Shown: positions 25,237 through 34,547, counted from the stretch's first letter. The stretch is 64,000 bases of DNA from Rhizobium sp. CFBP 8762 (GCF_014841565.1 NZ_JACYUD010000007.1:124001-188000); one strand, 5' to 3'. Numbers and translations are program-made. Notes: generated from the sequence alone by a model not told the origin.

Positions 25237-27516
25237 TCATAGGGCAGAGGCAAGCCACGTGACGACCTCGTCCTTAGCCAGCGGGGCGGCAAAATGGTAA
25301 CCTTGCAAAGAGCCGCAACCGATACTTTGAAGGATGGCAACCTGTCGTTCCGACTCGACGCCCTCAGCAACGATATCAAGACCAAGCGCCTTGCCCAGTT
25401 TTACGATCATATCCACAATGGCCAAGGTTTGCGGGTTTTCGACGATATCATCGATAAAGGACTTGTCGATCTTGATGGCATCGATGGGATAGCGGTTGAT
25501 GTAACTGAGGGAGGAATAGCCGGTTCCAAAATCATCCAGCGCCACGCGCACCCCGAGGCTGCGAACAGCGGCAATGGTTGCGGCGATATTGGGTGACGGA
25601 TCCAGAAATATTCCCTCGGTGATTTCAATTTCCAGACACTCCGGATCGAAATCGAACTGTTCCAGAGTCGCCGACAGTTCATCGACGAAACCGGGGTCCA
25701 TAAATTCGGTGGCAGAGGTGTTTACGCTCAGGCGCATGTCCGGCATGGAAAACTGCGTCTGCCAATAGCGCAATTGCTGGCAACCCTCTTGCAGAACGTA
25801 GCGACCGATTTGCCGGATCAGCCCAATTTCCTCCGCAACCGGCACAAATTGGCAGGGTATCATTTCTCCGCGTTCGGGGTGGTTCCAGCGCAGCAAGGCT
25901 TCCAGCCCACGCACGCGGCACGTCGCGCCATCAACGATCGGCTGATACGTCAGGTAGAACTCGTTATGCTTTACAGCGCTGCGCAGATCGGTCTGAAGCG
26001 TCAATCGCTCGACGGCCTTGGCCCGCATAGAGGCATCAAACACCGCATAATCACCAAAACCCGTCCGTTTCGCCTCGTACATGGCAATATCCGCATCGCG
26101 GATCAGGTCTTCCGGCAGATCGGTTCTGTCTGCGGAATAGGCAATTCCGATGCTGCATGAGGGAAAGATGCTCTGGCGTCCTAGCTGTACGGGCGATCGC
26201 ATGGCCTCGATAATACGCTCCGCAATACGAACTGGCGTTGCAAGGTCGGACGCGTTTTCAATCAGAATGGCAAATTCATCGCCGCCAACACGCGCCAGCG
26301 TGTCTTCCGGCCGCACGCACCGTGTCAGACGAACGGCGATTTCCTGCAACAGCGCATCGCCCTCGATATGGCCCAGACTATCGTTGACGATCTTGAACCG
26401 GTTGAGATCCAGAAACAGCACCGAACAGGCACCGGCAAACGGCTGCGGCTGGAGTGCCGACGCGAGACGCTCCATAAAAAACGCCCGGTTACGCAGCCGT
26501 GTCAGGCTGTCATGAAATGCGGTGTACAGAAGTTCGGCTTCAACCTTCTTGCGCTCCAGAATTTCTGTCGCCAGCAACCCGTTCTCGTGTTCAGCGTCGC
26601 GCACCCGAATGCCCAGCGCTTCCGCCTGTTTGCGTTCGGTAATATCCCGTTGCACCGATACCCATTGGGTATACCACCCGCGGTCGTTGGCAACCGGAAC
26701 GATGCTCAGTTCTACCCAGAATTCCGTGCCATCCTTGCGGTAGTTGATCAATTCGATTTCGATAGGTTTCCAACTGGACAGGGCTTTGCGGATTTTTGCT
26801 CTCGCAGCCGGGTCAGTCTTAGGACCCTGCAAGATTCGAGGCGTCTGGCCGAGCAGTTCTGCCGCCGCGTAGCCGGTGGCACGCGTGATTGCAGCGTTAC
26901 AGTAGATAATGCGAGGGCCGGGAAGATCGATCGGTTCCGCTTCGGTGATGATAATGGAATCACGCGCGTGAACCGCCACGGATTCCAGCAAACGCAGTCG
27001 TTCGATATCCTCACGGCGACTGAGATCCTCAACGATTGATGTTTGTTCGCGCAGGCTGGTAAGTTCAAACACGGTGGCCAGATGGGCTGCGTGAGCCTGA
27101 AGCAGATAGGTCTGCGCAGGATTGGGCAGCGTGGTGATGCTGTCATAAAGCGCGATGAGATAGGTTTCTTCCGATCCACGAATCCGGGCTGCGGCCAGAC
27201 AATGCGGCGCGAGGATACTGTTCACATTTAGCCGGACAATCTGAATATCCGGTGTATCATGGATGTGCAGCGCAAGCGCATCCAGAAGGTTGTTATCAAT
27301 GCGAAACGAAATATAAGACGAAGGGTTGACGACGCTTGAAATCAGCTCAAAAACACCGTCGACCTTCCGACACACCATAGCCTTCGTGCATTCGGTTGCC
27401 TGCACAACATGTTTGATGACGCGATCAATACTGCGGTAATCGTACGGTCCTGCAGTCATCTTGGCCGCCGGGGTCGCAGCCAGTTCCTGGCCCGCGCTCA
27501 ATAAATCCATCTGCAT
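25237..27516 (-). CDS. GAF-like/PAS-GGDEF-EAL cyclic-di-GMP signalling protein
   Basis: 759 residues. An N-terminal sensor region resembling a GAF fold (1-165) is followed by a PAS domain (about 175-300; GQTPRILQG but without the LOV cysteine), GGDEF (about 325-490) and EAL (about 500-755). The cyclase motif GGDEF and the inhibitory RxxD site (RPED five residues upstream) are intact. The EAL residues are also intact: LEALLRW, EITEG, DDFGTGYSS, KIDKSF, AEGVES. So it could make or break c-di-GMP. No membrane segment; cytoplasmic. CGGAG precedes the ATG. Convergent with the DoxX-like gene. Confidence 0.92.
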   Translation of the reverse strand: MQMDLLSAGQELAATPAAKMTAGPYDYRSIDRVIKHVVQATECTKAMVCRKVDGVFELISSVVNPSSYISFRIDNNLLDALALHIHDTPDIQIVRLNVNSILAPHCLAAARIRGSEETYLIALYDSITTLPNPAQTYLLQAHAAHLATVFELTSLREQTSIVEDLSRREDIERLRLLESVAVHARDSIIITEAEPIDLPGPRIIYCNAAITRATGYAAAELLGQTPRILQGPKTDPAARAKIRKALSSWKPIEIELINYRKDGTEFWVELSIVPVANDRGWYTQWVSVQRDITERKQAEALGIRVRDAEHENGLLATEILERKKVEAELLYTAFHDSLTRLRNRAFFMERLASALQPQPFAGACSVLFLDLNRFKIVNDSLGHIEGDALLQEIAVRLTRCVRPEDTLARVGGDEFAILIENASDLATPVRIAERIIEAMRSPVQLGRQSIFPSCSIGIAYSADRTDLPEDLIRDADIAMYEAKRTGFGDYAVFDASMRAKAVERLTLQTDLRSAVKHNEFYLTYQPIVDGATCRVRGLEALLRWNHPERGEMIPCQFVPVAEEIGLIRQIGRYVLQEGCQQLRYWQTQFSMPDMRLSVNTSATEFMDPGFVDELSATLEQFDFDPECLEIEITEGIFLDPSPNIAATIAAVRSLGVRVALDDFGTGYSSLSYINRYPIDAIKIDKSFIDDIVENPQTLAIVDMIVKLGKALGLDIVAEGVESERQVAILQSIGCGSLQGYHFAAPLAKDEVVTWLASAL

Positions 27517-27724
27517 TCATTCAGCTCCGGGACTATTTTTGATCTTCAGGACGCCGACAATGGAACACCCAGGCGAGCATAAATAGGTAAACCCTTAAAA
27601 ATTTCAGGGTTGCAACTGAAAAAAATGACACCGAAAGGTTAAGGAGCCATTCAATTTGATGAGCCCTGAAGCAAGACCATAGATTACGGCTGCCCGGTGT
27701 CATCAACGGAGCTGAATGGACGGG

Positions 27725-28558
27725 TCAATAGCGGATGGCTGCGTGCTGGCGCAGTTCGTCCACCGAGGGCTTGCGAAATCCGAAAAATTCCATATAGGCC
27801 GGAATCTGCTCAAACAACATATCGGTTCCCACCTGATACCGGCATCCCCTTGCAGCAGCGGCCAACAGAAGCGGGGTCATCTCGGTTTTCATAACCACCT
27901 CGCCGACGAAGGTTGCCGGGTCCAGGCGCTCCACGTCGACAGGCAGAGGATCACCCTCCCGCATTCCAAGCGGCGAAGCATTCACGACCAGATCGTAACC
28001 GGATGGATCACTTGTGCCGATGTTAACCTGCAATTGCGGATAGGCAACACACAGGCGTCTCGCCAGCCCCTCGGCACTTGGCGTATGCGGATCGAAAATG
28101 ACCAGCCGCGCAACGCCTGCGGCTGCGAGCGAAGCGGCAATCGCGGACCCGACGCCGCCCGCCCCCACAACCAGCGCGGACCGGTTTGCAAGCAGCTGGC
28201 CTTTTGCTAGGACACCCGCCACAAACCCCTCGCCGTCAAACATATCCGCTTCCAGCGCACCGTCTGCACCGAGCCGCACAGCATTGGCGGAACCGGCAAT
28301 TTGCGCCCGCACCGAAACCCGGTCGGCGAGGCCGAGCGTTGCGACCTTGTGCGGCATGGTGATCAATGCGCCACCGATATTTGACAGCTTAAACAGCAAT
28401 GGCAGAAACCGGTTAAAGTCCTCCGGTTTGACGCCCATTGGCACGACAACAGCGTCAACAGCGTTGGCCGCAAACCAGGGATTGTAGATCATTGGCGCTT
28501 TGAATGTTGTGGTCGGGTAGCCGAGATGCGCAATCAGGCGCGTTGTGCCGCAGATCAT
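27725..28558 (-). CDS. Shikimate dehydrogenase-family oxidoreductase (AroE paralogue)
   Basis: 277 residues. N-terminal substrate domain with the catalytic lysine in LITMPHK and an aspartate-containing turn (DMFDGEGF), then a Rossmann domain with GAGGVGSAIAASL. C-terminal VVMKTEMTPLL replaces the usual YxPxxTP(L) motif partly. Divergence from biosynthetic AroE (missing SNT serine pair near the start) suggests a catabolic or non-shikimate substrate. It lies downstream of an MHS-family transporter in the same orientation, across a 192 bp gap with a repeat and hairpin; uptake and oxidation of shikimate, quinate or a similar acid is plausible. Confidence 0.78.
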   Translation of the reverse strand: MICGTTRLIAHLGYPTTTFKAPMIYNPWFAANAVDAVVVPMGVKPEDFNRFLPLLFKLSNIGGALITMPHKVATLGLADRVSVRAQIAGSANAVRLGADGALEADMFDGEGFVAGVLAKGQLLANRSALVVGAGGVGSAIAASLAAAGVARLVIFDPHTPSAEGLARRLCVAYPQLQVNIGTSDPSGYDLVVNASPLGMREGDPLPVDVERLDPATFVGEVVMKTEMTPLLLAAAARGCRYQVGTDMLFEQIPAYMEFFGFRKPSVDELRQHAAIRY

Positions 28559-28621
28559 GAGAGATGCCTATGTTGAAGAATGAGCGGGCAGCGATGGTGT
28601 GGTGCCCGCGTAGTGGATACT

Positions 28622-28642
28622 CCCGTCAGCAAGCGTGACGGG
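28622..28642 (-). terminator. Hairpin downstream of the MHS transporter gene
   Basis: 7 bp perfect stem CCCGTCA / TGACGGG with a 7-base loop in the 192 bp gap between the MHS transporter and AroE-like genes. No T-run follows on the minus strand, so it may be a weak terminator or an RNA-stability element. Confidence 0.35.
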
Positions 28643-28652
28643 TAGACGCCTC

Positions 28653-28753
28653 AGAGCGCTATTTGATCTGCATGAATCAGATCGGCGCTCTAACTTTTGT
28701 TTTTGAGCATAATCTTGTCGATCCTCGTTTCACTCCGGTTGGATTATACTCTA
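28653..28753. repeat. 101 bp interspersed palindromic repeat, copy B
   Basis: Same length as copy A (10747-10847) and matches it along its whole length on the opposite strand (shared AACCGGAGTG-type, GAGGATCG, AGATTATGCT and GAGCGCCGATCTGAT blocks). Its right-hand end supplies the TAG stop (28753-28751) of the MHS transporter gene. Confidence 0.85.
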
Positions 28754-30136
28754 GCGGTGCGCGATTGCGTCGTGGCGCAACCGTTCATAGTCGGTCACCG
28801 GCACCGGCACCGCATCCGGGTTGCCCAGATCCTCCGGCCTGATCCTGTAAGTTTCGCGCGCAGACCAGGCGGCGGTTGCCGCGATGACCGTTATGCCGAA
28901 AGCGATGGACCCCACGACAAGCGGAATATTGGCCGAGCCGGGCGGTGCCACGGTCGCAAACAGCGCCGGAAGCATGGCCGTGATGGTCGTGCCGATATTC
29001 TGTGAAATTGCCATCGAGGATACGCGTGTGCGGGTGGGAAACAGTTCCGGGTAGAAGCTTGGGAAGGTGGCGTTGTACCCCTGATAGATCAGCCCCCACA
29101 TGAGAAGCGACATGACAATGGCCAGAGGCACCGACTGGATCGAGATCGCATACAGGTAGCCGAAGGCGAGCAAGCCCGAGCCAAGTGCGCCGATAATTAT
29201 GGGCGGACGACGCCCGACCCTGTCCGAAAGCTTTCCGACGAACGGGATGATGACGCAGGCGAGAATATTGCCGAACACCGGAATCCAGAGATAGACATCC
29301 TTGTGAAAACCAATGCCATAGGCGGCCTGCACGGCATAGGCGGCCCCGAAGACGGTCGCAACAACGGGAATAGTGTTCATCAACGACATGCACATCACCC
29401 GGATCATATCGGGCCACGTCGTTTTGATGGCTTCCACGACCGGCGAACGCAGCACGGTCTGCTTTTCCTCCTGCTTGCGGAACGCGGGCGTCTCATCAAC
29501 TTCGCGTCGGATGACCCAGCCGGCGATGATGACCACGAAGCTCAGCAGAAATGGAATGCGCCATCCCCAGCTGTTAAAGGACTCTTCCGGCATGAAATGC
29601 GCCAGTGGCAGAAAGATTGCCGCCGCCATGATCTGCCCTGCCTGCACACCTTGAAGGGTAAAGCTGGCGTGAAAACCGCGCCGCCCCATGGGCGCATGTT
29701 CCATGACCATGGAGCTTGCGCCCGAAATTTCGCCCGCCACCGCAAAGCCCTGCACCAGCCGCAGGATGACGAGCAGGATCGGCGCGAGAATGCCCACCTG
29801 CTGATAGGTCGGCAACAGGCCGACGAGCAAGGTGGAGATGCCCATAAGAAACATACACAGAATCAAAACGTTTTTGCGCCCATGAGTATCGCCCCAGTGG
29901 CCCAGCGCCACCGCCCCGATAGGGCGCGCGACATACCCAACCCCGTAGGTGGCCAGCGACGCGATGATCGCCACGCGGGGATTATCCGACGGGAAGAAGA
30001 TCTGCGGAAAAACCAGAGATGCAGCCGTCGCGTAAATGAAAAAATCGTAATATTCCAGTGCAGAGCCGATCCAGGCACTGGCTGCTGCCTTGCTGGACTG
30101 GTTTTTGCCCTTTTTGGGACCGGTTAATGTCGTCAT
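28751..30136 (-). CDS. MFS transporter, metabolite:H+ symporter (MHS) family, ShiA/YhjE type
   Basis: 461 residues, 12 membrane segments. MHS family hallmarks: WIGSALEYYDFFIYATAASLVF in helix 1, RPIGAVALGHWGDTHGRK in loop 2-3, and RLVQGFAVAGEISGA in helix 4. Family members import shikimate, alpha-ketoglutarate, proline-betaine and similar acids. The start is ATG 30136 with GGGAGA upstream; the same frame stays open far beyond it, but that part is antisense to the LysR gene. The AroE-like neighbour favours a cyclic hydroxy-acid substrate. The TAG stop lies in repeat copy B. Confidence 0.85.
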   Translation of the reverse strand: MTTLTGPKKGKNQSSKAAASAWIGSALEYYDFFIYATAASLVFPQIFFPSDNPRVAIIASLATYGVGYVARPIGAVALGHWGDTHGRKNVLILCMFLMGISTLLVGLLPTYQQVGILAPILLVILRLVQGFAVAGEISGASSMVMEHAPMGRRGFHASFTLQGVQAGQIMAAAIFLPLAHFMPEESFNSWGWRIPFLLSFVVIIAGWVIRREVDETPAFRKQEEKQTVLRSPVVEAIKTTWPDMIRVMCMSLMNTIPVVATVFGAAYAVQAAYGIGFHKDVYLWIPVFGNILACVIIPFVGKLSDRVGRRPPIIIGALGSGLLAFGYLYAISIQSVPLAIVMSLLMWGLIYQGYNATFPSFYPELFPTRTRVSSMAISQNIGTTITAMLPALFATVAPPGSANIPLVVGSIAFGITVIAATAAWSARETYRIRPEDLGNPDAVPVPVTDYERLRHDAIAHR

Positions 30137-30236
30137 GAATGTCTCCCGAACAAACGCGAACTCCCCTCGCGCAATTACACCACGCTTGAGCGATCGGAAG
30201 AATAACGTCAAATACTGATATATGCAGCCCGTTACC

Positions 30237-30265
30237 AACATGTTATTCTTTAGAATGCTAATGTT
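30237..30265. promoter_or_regulatory. Candidate LysR operator: nested dyad
   Basis: ATTCT-TT-AGAAT (30245-30256) nested in AACAT...ATGTT (30237-30241, 30261-30265), both nearly co-centred, in the 144 bp between the divergent MHS transporter and LysR genes. Dyads of this kind are typical LysR sites. Confidence 0.45.
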
Positions 30266-30280
30266 ACACGGAGGGACGTG

Positions 30281-31195
30281 GTGAAAGAGCTGACATTGCG
30301 GCAGGTCGAAGTCATTCGTTCGGTGATGATGGCGGGCACGATTCAGGGCGCTGCCAAACTGCTGAATGTTTCGGCACCCGGCATTTCCCGTCTGGTCAAA
30401 CACACGGAGGAGTCGCTGGGTATCCGCCTGTTTGAACGTCGCGCGGGCTTGTTTGTGCCCTCGGCGGAGGCTTCGGCGATCTTTGAAATCGTCCATCAGG
30501 TCTACCGTCAGATGGAGAACCTGAACAGCGCCGTCGCGTCCCTGCACAAGGGCGAGAATGTGCGCCTGTCGTTTGCGTCCGCGCCATCCATTGCCCAGTT
30601 CATCGCCGCAAGGGCGGTCAAGCGCGTCCGGTCTCGCTTTCCCGACCTGTTCATCGATTTGAACATTCTGAAAATCGAGGAGGCTGCCGACTATCTGCTG
30701 CTGGAGCGCGGGGAATTCGTACTGATGAGCACGGCTATCGACAACCCGGCCGTTGAAAACGTGGCACTTGCCCATGGCCGTCTGGTTGCCATTGTGCCGG
30801 AGGGCCACAGACTGGCAGGGAAGGATCAGATTTCTGTCCATGATCTGGTGCAGGAGCCATTTGTCGGCATCGATCCCGCAGATCCCTACGGCAAGGTCTT
30901 GGCGGAACCGTTTCGTGCAGCGGGTCTCGACCTGCGGTACACGGTGCGCGGACGTTTCGCCCAAACGGTCGTCAGCCTTGTTCGACATGGCCTTGGCGTC
31001 GCGGTCATCGATGAGTTTTCCGTAGCAGAGGTCTATATGCCTGGACTGGTACGCAGGGCCCTTGTTGAAAACGTTGGGATCACGGCATGGGTCGTGACCA
31101 AGAAGGACAGGGTGCTTTCCAGCTTCGCGGAATTTGCTATCACCACCCTGAAACAGGAACTGGCAAAGGCCGTTGCGCGCACACAATGGGACTAG
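30281..31195 (+). CDS. LysR-family transcriptional regulator
   Basis: 304 residues. Helix-turn-helix TLRQVEVIRSVMMAGTIQGAAKLLNVSAPGISRLVKHTEE, the arrangement of LysR regulators of the catabolic/NocR-OccR-like branch, and a full effector domain. GGAGGG at 30270-30275 is better spaced to GTG 30281 than to GTG 30278. Divergent from the MHS transporter and the likely regulator of transporter plus AroE-like dehydrogenase; the nested dyad between them fits. It lies upstream of, but 175 bp from, the Amadori-type transporter operon, which has its own GntR operator. Confidence 0.9.
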   Translation: MKELTLRQVEVIRSVMMAGTIQGAAKLLNVSAPGISRLVKHTEESLGIRLFERRAGLFVPSAEASAIFEIVHQVYRQMENLNSAVASLHKGENVRLSFASAPSIAQFIAARAVKRVRSRFPDLFIDLNILKIEEAADYLLLERGEFVLMSTAIDNPAVENVALAHGRLVAIVPEGHRLAGKDQISVHDLVQEPFVGIDPADPYGKVLAEPFRAAGLDLRYTVRGRFAQTVVSLVRHGLGVAVIDEFSVAEVYMPGLVRRALVENVGITAWVVTKKDRVLSSFAEFAITTLKQELAKAVARTQWD

Positions 31196-31304
31196 GTGGG
31201 GTTATCGTGTCAGTGATGCGGGACCGGAAGGCAAGTCTAAGTGTCGGCGATGCGCATTAAAGAGCGGCACAACTTTAAACTCCTCTGAACCCCGATCAAA
31301 CGTG

Positions 31305-31342
31305 TTGACACAATCCCCTCAATTGATAGTGTTGTCAGACAT
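31305..31342 (+). promoter_or_regulatory. Promoter and GntR-type operator of the Amadori importer operon
   Basis: Consensus -35 TTGACA at 31305-31310, a poor -10 (TAGTGT, 31327-31332), then TTGTCAGACAT at 31332-31342. The latter matches 10 of 11 bases of the palindrome TTGTCAGACAA found at the gntR promoter (37525-37535). Confidence 0.6.
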
Positions 31343-31370
31343 CCTACAAAACAATAATGTGGAGGGAACT

Positions 31371-32195
31371 ATGAAACTGTTTGGTCGTATTTTTACCGGC
31401 ATTGCCATGCTTGCCGTTGCCTACCCCGCCGTAGCGGGCGAAACTCTGGATCGCGTCATGGGCAACAAGGCGATGGTTGTGGCAACCAATAGCAGCTGGC
31501 CCCCGCAGAGCTATCTGGATGACAACAACGAAATGGTCGGGTTTGATATCGACGTATCGCGTGAAATCGCCAAGCGCCTTGGTGTGGAGGTCAGCTTCCA
31601 GACACCGGACTGGGCCACGCTGACCGGCGGCCGCTGGCAGGGCCGGTATGATCTGGGTGTCGGCTCGGTTACGCCCACCAAGGCTCGCGCTCAGGTGATT
31701 GATTTCGCCGGCATCTATTACTACAGCCCCTATGTCTACGTGGTTCACAAAGACAGCACGGCCAAAACAGTTGCAGACCTGAAAGGCAAGACCATTGGCG
31801 TGGAAACGGCCACCACCTCGGAAGACTTCATTCGCCGTCAACTCGAAATCGACGCGCCCGGCCTGCCTCCGATAGACTATAAGCTGGAGCCCGGCGAGGT
31901 CAGGACGTTCGCCGACTCCATGCTGCCGTTCGATGATCTGCGCCTTGGCGATGGCGTGCGCCTTGATGCAGTCATTGCGCCGGAACAGACGGCCAAGAAT
32001 GCAATCAAAAACGGCTATCCTTTGCGCATCCTCGATGATGGTTATGCCTTCCGCGAACCACTCGTCGTCATCGATGAAAAGGGCGATCCGGAGTGGACCG
32101 CGAAGGTGGGCGGCATAATCGCCGATATGAAGAAGGACGGTAGCCTCGCTTCGTTGACCACCAAGTGGTACGGCACGGATTACAGCGCCGACTGA
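31371..32195 (+). CDS. Periplasmic binding protein of a polar amino-acid-type ABC importer
   Basis: 274 residues. Signal peptide 1-22 (cleavage after AVAG or PAVA). SBP family 3 fold: ATNSSWPPQSYLDDNNEMVGFDIDVSREIAKRLG near the start and DLKGKTIGVETATTSEDF in the second lobe. GGAGGG precedes ATG 31371. First gene of an operon with an FAD oxidase, permease and ATPase. The Amadori kinase and deglycase genes nearby and the shared operator suggest a fructosyl-amino acid ligand rather than a plain amino acid. Confidence 0.85.
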   Translation: MKLFGRIFTGIAMLAVAYPAVAGETLDRVMGNKAMVVATNSSWPPQSYLDDNNEMVGFDIDVSREIAKRLGVEVSFQTPDWATLTGGRWQGRYDLGVGSVTPTKARAQVIDFAGIYYYSPYVYVVHKDSTAKTVADLKGKTIGVETATTSEDFIRRQLEIDAPGLPPIDYKLEPGEVRTFADSMLPFDDLRLGDGVRLDAVIAPEQTAKNAIKNGYPLRILDDGYAFREPLVVIDEKGDPEWTAKVGGIIADMKKDGSLASLTTKWYGTDYSAD

Positions 32196-32274
32196 CGTCC
32201 ACGACACGCGAAAAGAGCGTGGCGCGAGATCGCAAGAACACGCCACGCGGCTCTTCCTTCGTCGGAGATCCTTC

Positions 32275-33555
32275 ATGACATATCCTGATACTTATTATCG
32301 TCGCACAATGACGAGCGAGGCCGAACGCCCGGCGCTGAGCGGCGCGGTGGAATGCGACACGGTCATCGTGGGTGGTGGCCTTGCGGGGTTGACAACTGCA
32401 CTGCAACTGGCAAGGGCAGGCGTTTCCGTCGCTGTGCTGGAGGCCGAACGGATTGGCTTCGGCGCATCCGGTCGCAATGGCGGCTTCGTCAGCCCGGGCT
32501 TTGCAACAGGCGGTGACGCAATTGCCAAAGCGGCAGGCCCGGATGCGGCGCGAAAGATCCATCACCTGTCCATTGAGGGTTGCGATTTCGTCCGGGACAC
32601 CATTCGGGACTTGCAAATAACCGAGGCCCAGCCGCAATCGGGGATTATGAGCGTGTTGCGCCATGACGGTGGCGAAAGCCTGAAACAACACGCGGAACAG
32701 GTCGGTCGCGACTATGGTTACGAGCTTGAGTATCTCGACACGGACGCCGTGCGGCAGAGTTTAAAATCCAGCCGCTATTTTCAGGCCTTGCGGGACCCCA
32801 AAGCCTTCCACATGCATCCTTTGAACTATCTGCGTGCGCTTGGCGCAGAAATCGAACGGCTTGGCGGCGTCATATTCGAAAAATCTGCCGTCACGCGTTG
32901 CAGTCTCGATGGCCCTCGAAAGCGGGCCGACACTGTGAGCGGTCATATCAATAGCCGTCGTATCGTCTTTACGACGGGAGGGTATACAGGGCCGCTCGTC
33001 GGCAAGCTCAACCGGTCCTATCTGCCGATTGCTACCTATGTCATGCTGACCGAAGAAGCACCAGAACTGATTGCCGAGGCCATTACCACCCGGGATGCCA
33101 TCGGGGACAACCGCCGCGCCGGAGACTATTACCGGCTGGTAGAAGACGGGCGACGGATTTTGTGGGGCGGGCGTATTACCACGCGGGCCGCCTCGCCCGC
33201 CGTCCTTGCGCGGGAACTGCGCCGCGAGATGGTGGGCACCTATCCGCAACTCAGGGACCTCAAGACGGAGCTCGCCTGGTCCGGGCTGATGTCCTATGCC
33301 CGGCATATGATGCCACAGATCGGTGAGATGCAGCCGGGGGTCTGGTATTGCACCGCCTTTGGCGGCCATGGCCTGAACACCACGGCCATCGGGGGCAAAC
33401 TCGTTGCCGAAGCGCTGCTCGGTCAATCCGACCGTTACACTCTTTTGAAGCCTTTCGGTCTGGTTTGGGCCGGGGGACTTGCGGGGCTGGCTGCCGCGCA
33501 ACTGACCTATTGGAAACTGCAGGCGCAGGACTGGTGGCGTGAACGCGGTGCCTGA
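32275..33555 (+). CDS. FAD-dependent amine/amino-acid oxidoreductase (DAO family, PuuB-like)
   Basis: 426 residues. FAD dinucleotide motif VIVGGGLAGLTTALQLARAG, then GASGRNGGF, typical of gamma-glutamylputrescine oxidase-like DAO enzymes; C-terminal GGHGLNTTAIGGKLVAEAL closes the FAD site. GGAGATCC precedes the ATG. It is sandwiched between the binding protein and permease of the importer. It could be an Amadoriase-type oxidase (comparable to SocD of agrobacterial deoxyfructosyl-glutamine catabolism) or could oxidise the amine or amino acid released by the deglycase. The choice is not decided by sequence. Confidence 0.82.
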   Translation: MTYPDTYYRRTMTSEAERPALSGAVECDTVIVGGGLAGLTTALQLARAGVSVAVLEAERIGFGASGRNGGFVSPGFATGGDAIAKAAGPDAARKIHHLSIEGCDFVRDTIRDLQITEAQPQSGIMSVLRHDGGESLKQHAEQVGRDYGYELEYLDTDAVRQSLKSSRYFQALRDPKAFHMHPLNYLRALGAEIERLGGVIFEKSAVTRCSLDGPRKRADTVSGHINSRRIVFTTGGYTGPLVGKLNRSYLPIATYVMLTEEAPELIAEAITTRDAIGDNRRAGDYYRLVEDGRRILWGGRITTRAASPAVLARELRREMVGTYPQLRDLKTELAWSGLMSYARHMMPQIGEMQPGVWYCTAFGGHGLNTTAIGGKLVAEALLGQSDRYTLLKPFGLVWAGGLAGLAAAQLTYWKLQAQDWWRERGA

Positions 33556-33573
33556 TGTGACGGGGGGACGTCT

Positions 33574-34545
33574 ATGCTTGGAAAACTGATACTCAACTAT
33601 CCTGAAGCCGCGCGCCGCATGGGCCTGCTGCTGATTGCCGCCCTCATTGTCACGGGCCTCTATGCGCTCGGTATCAGTTCCGCATGGATCGGCAAGATTT
33701 TCCCAGCGGCGGTCGACTGGTTGAAAGAAAACAAGCAATTCGGGCGACTGGTGTCTGCTGTCATCATCACCTTCATACTGGCGGTCAACTGGGCTCTGTT
33801 GCAGTTGCTCTCGCGCCGTCAACAGATCGCGGCAATCTGGATCGAGTTGTTCGCGCTGCTGATGCTGTTCTTCTATTCCTTCGATTTGTCTATTTCGTTC
33901 ATTGCCCGCAAGATTGGTTTTATGATTTCGCAGGGTGTGGTCACAACCCTGTTCATTTCGTCCATATCGATTGCCATTGCCACGCTGATTGCGCTGGCAG
34001 GAGCCATTGCCAAACTGTCCAAGAATGGCGTGGTCTACGGCATAGCGACCTTCTACACCTCGTTGTTTCGGGGCCTGCCGTTGCTTATGCAGATCTATAT
34101 CATCTATCTCGGCCTGCCGCAGGTGGGGTACGTCATCAGCGCGATTCCGGCCGGCATTCTGGCGCTGTCGCTCTGCTATGGTGCCTACATGACCGAGATT
34201 TTCCGCGCGGGCATTGAGAGTATCCATCGTGGCCAGACGGAGGGCGCAACGGCGCTTGGTCTCGGCCCCAACCAAACCATGTTTCTTGTGATACTCCCAC
34301 AGGCGATGCGGGTGATCGTACCGCCCACCGGCAACCAGTTCATCGCCATGCTGAAGGATTCCTCGCTGGTTTCGGTCGTTGGGGTATGGGAAATCATGTA
34401 TCTTGCCCGCACACAGGGACAGACCGAGTTCCGCCATATCGAAATGTTGATCACCGCCTCCATGATCTACTGGGTGTTGTCGATCGGACTGGAATTCATT
34501 CAATCGCGTATCGAAGCGCATTTCGGTCGCTTCAATGCCCGCTGA
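33574..34545 (+). CDS. Polar amino-acid-type ABC importer permease
   Basis: 323 residues, longer than single-domain HisM/GlnP types because of an N-terminal 100-residue hydrophobic extension (three helices). The His/Glu/Gln/Arg/opine permease domain follows (about 110-320) with the EAA loop SIHRGQTEGATALGLGPNQTMFLVILPQA. Only one permease gene is in the operon, so it should act as a homodimer. Follows the oxidase by 18 bp. Imports the ligand of the binding protein at 31371-32195. Confidence 0.88.
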   Translation: MLGKLILNYPEAARRMGLLLIAALIVTGLYALGISSAWIGKIFPAAVDWLKENKQFGRLVSAVIITFILAVNWALLQLLSRRQQIAAIWIELFALLMLFFYSFDLSISFIARKIGFMISQGVVTTLFISSISIAIATLIALAGAIAKLSKNGVVYGIATFYTSLFRGLPLLMQIYIIYLGLPQVGYVISAIPAGILALSLCYGAYMTEIFRAGIESIHRGQTEGATALGLGPNQTMFLVILPQAMRVIVPPTGNQFIAMLKDSSLVSVVGVWEIMYLARTQGQTEFRHIEMLITASMIYWVLSIGLEFIQSRIEAHFGRFNAR

Positions 34546-34547
34546 AC

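Noticed and set aside
28751-31186. An 811-codon open frame on the minus strand
   Set aside because: Only residues after ATG 30136 are the MHS transporter. The upstream half is antisense to the well-supported LysR gene and has no recognisable domain.
32761-34521. A 586-codon open frame on the minus strand
   Set aside because: It lies antisense to the FAD oxidase and permease, is rich in Arg/Gln/His, matches no family and has no ribosome site; a GC-driven shadow frame.
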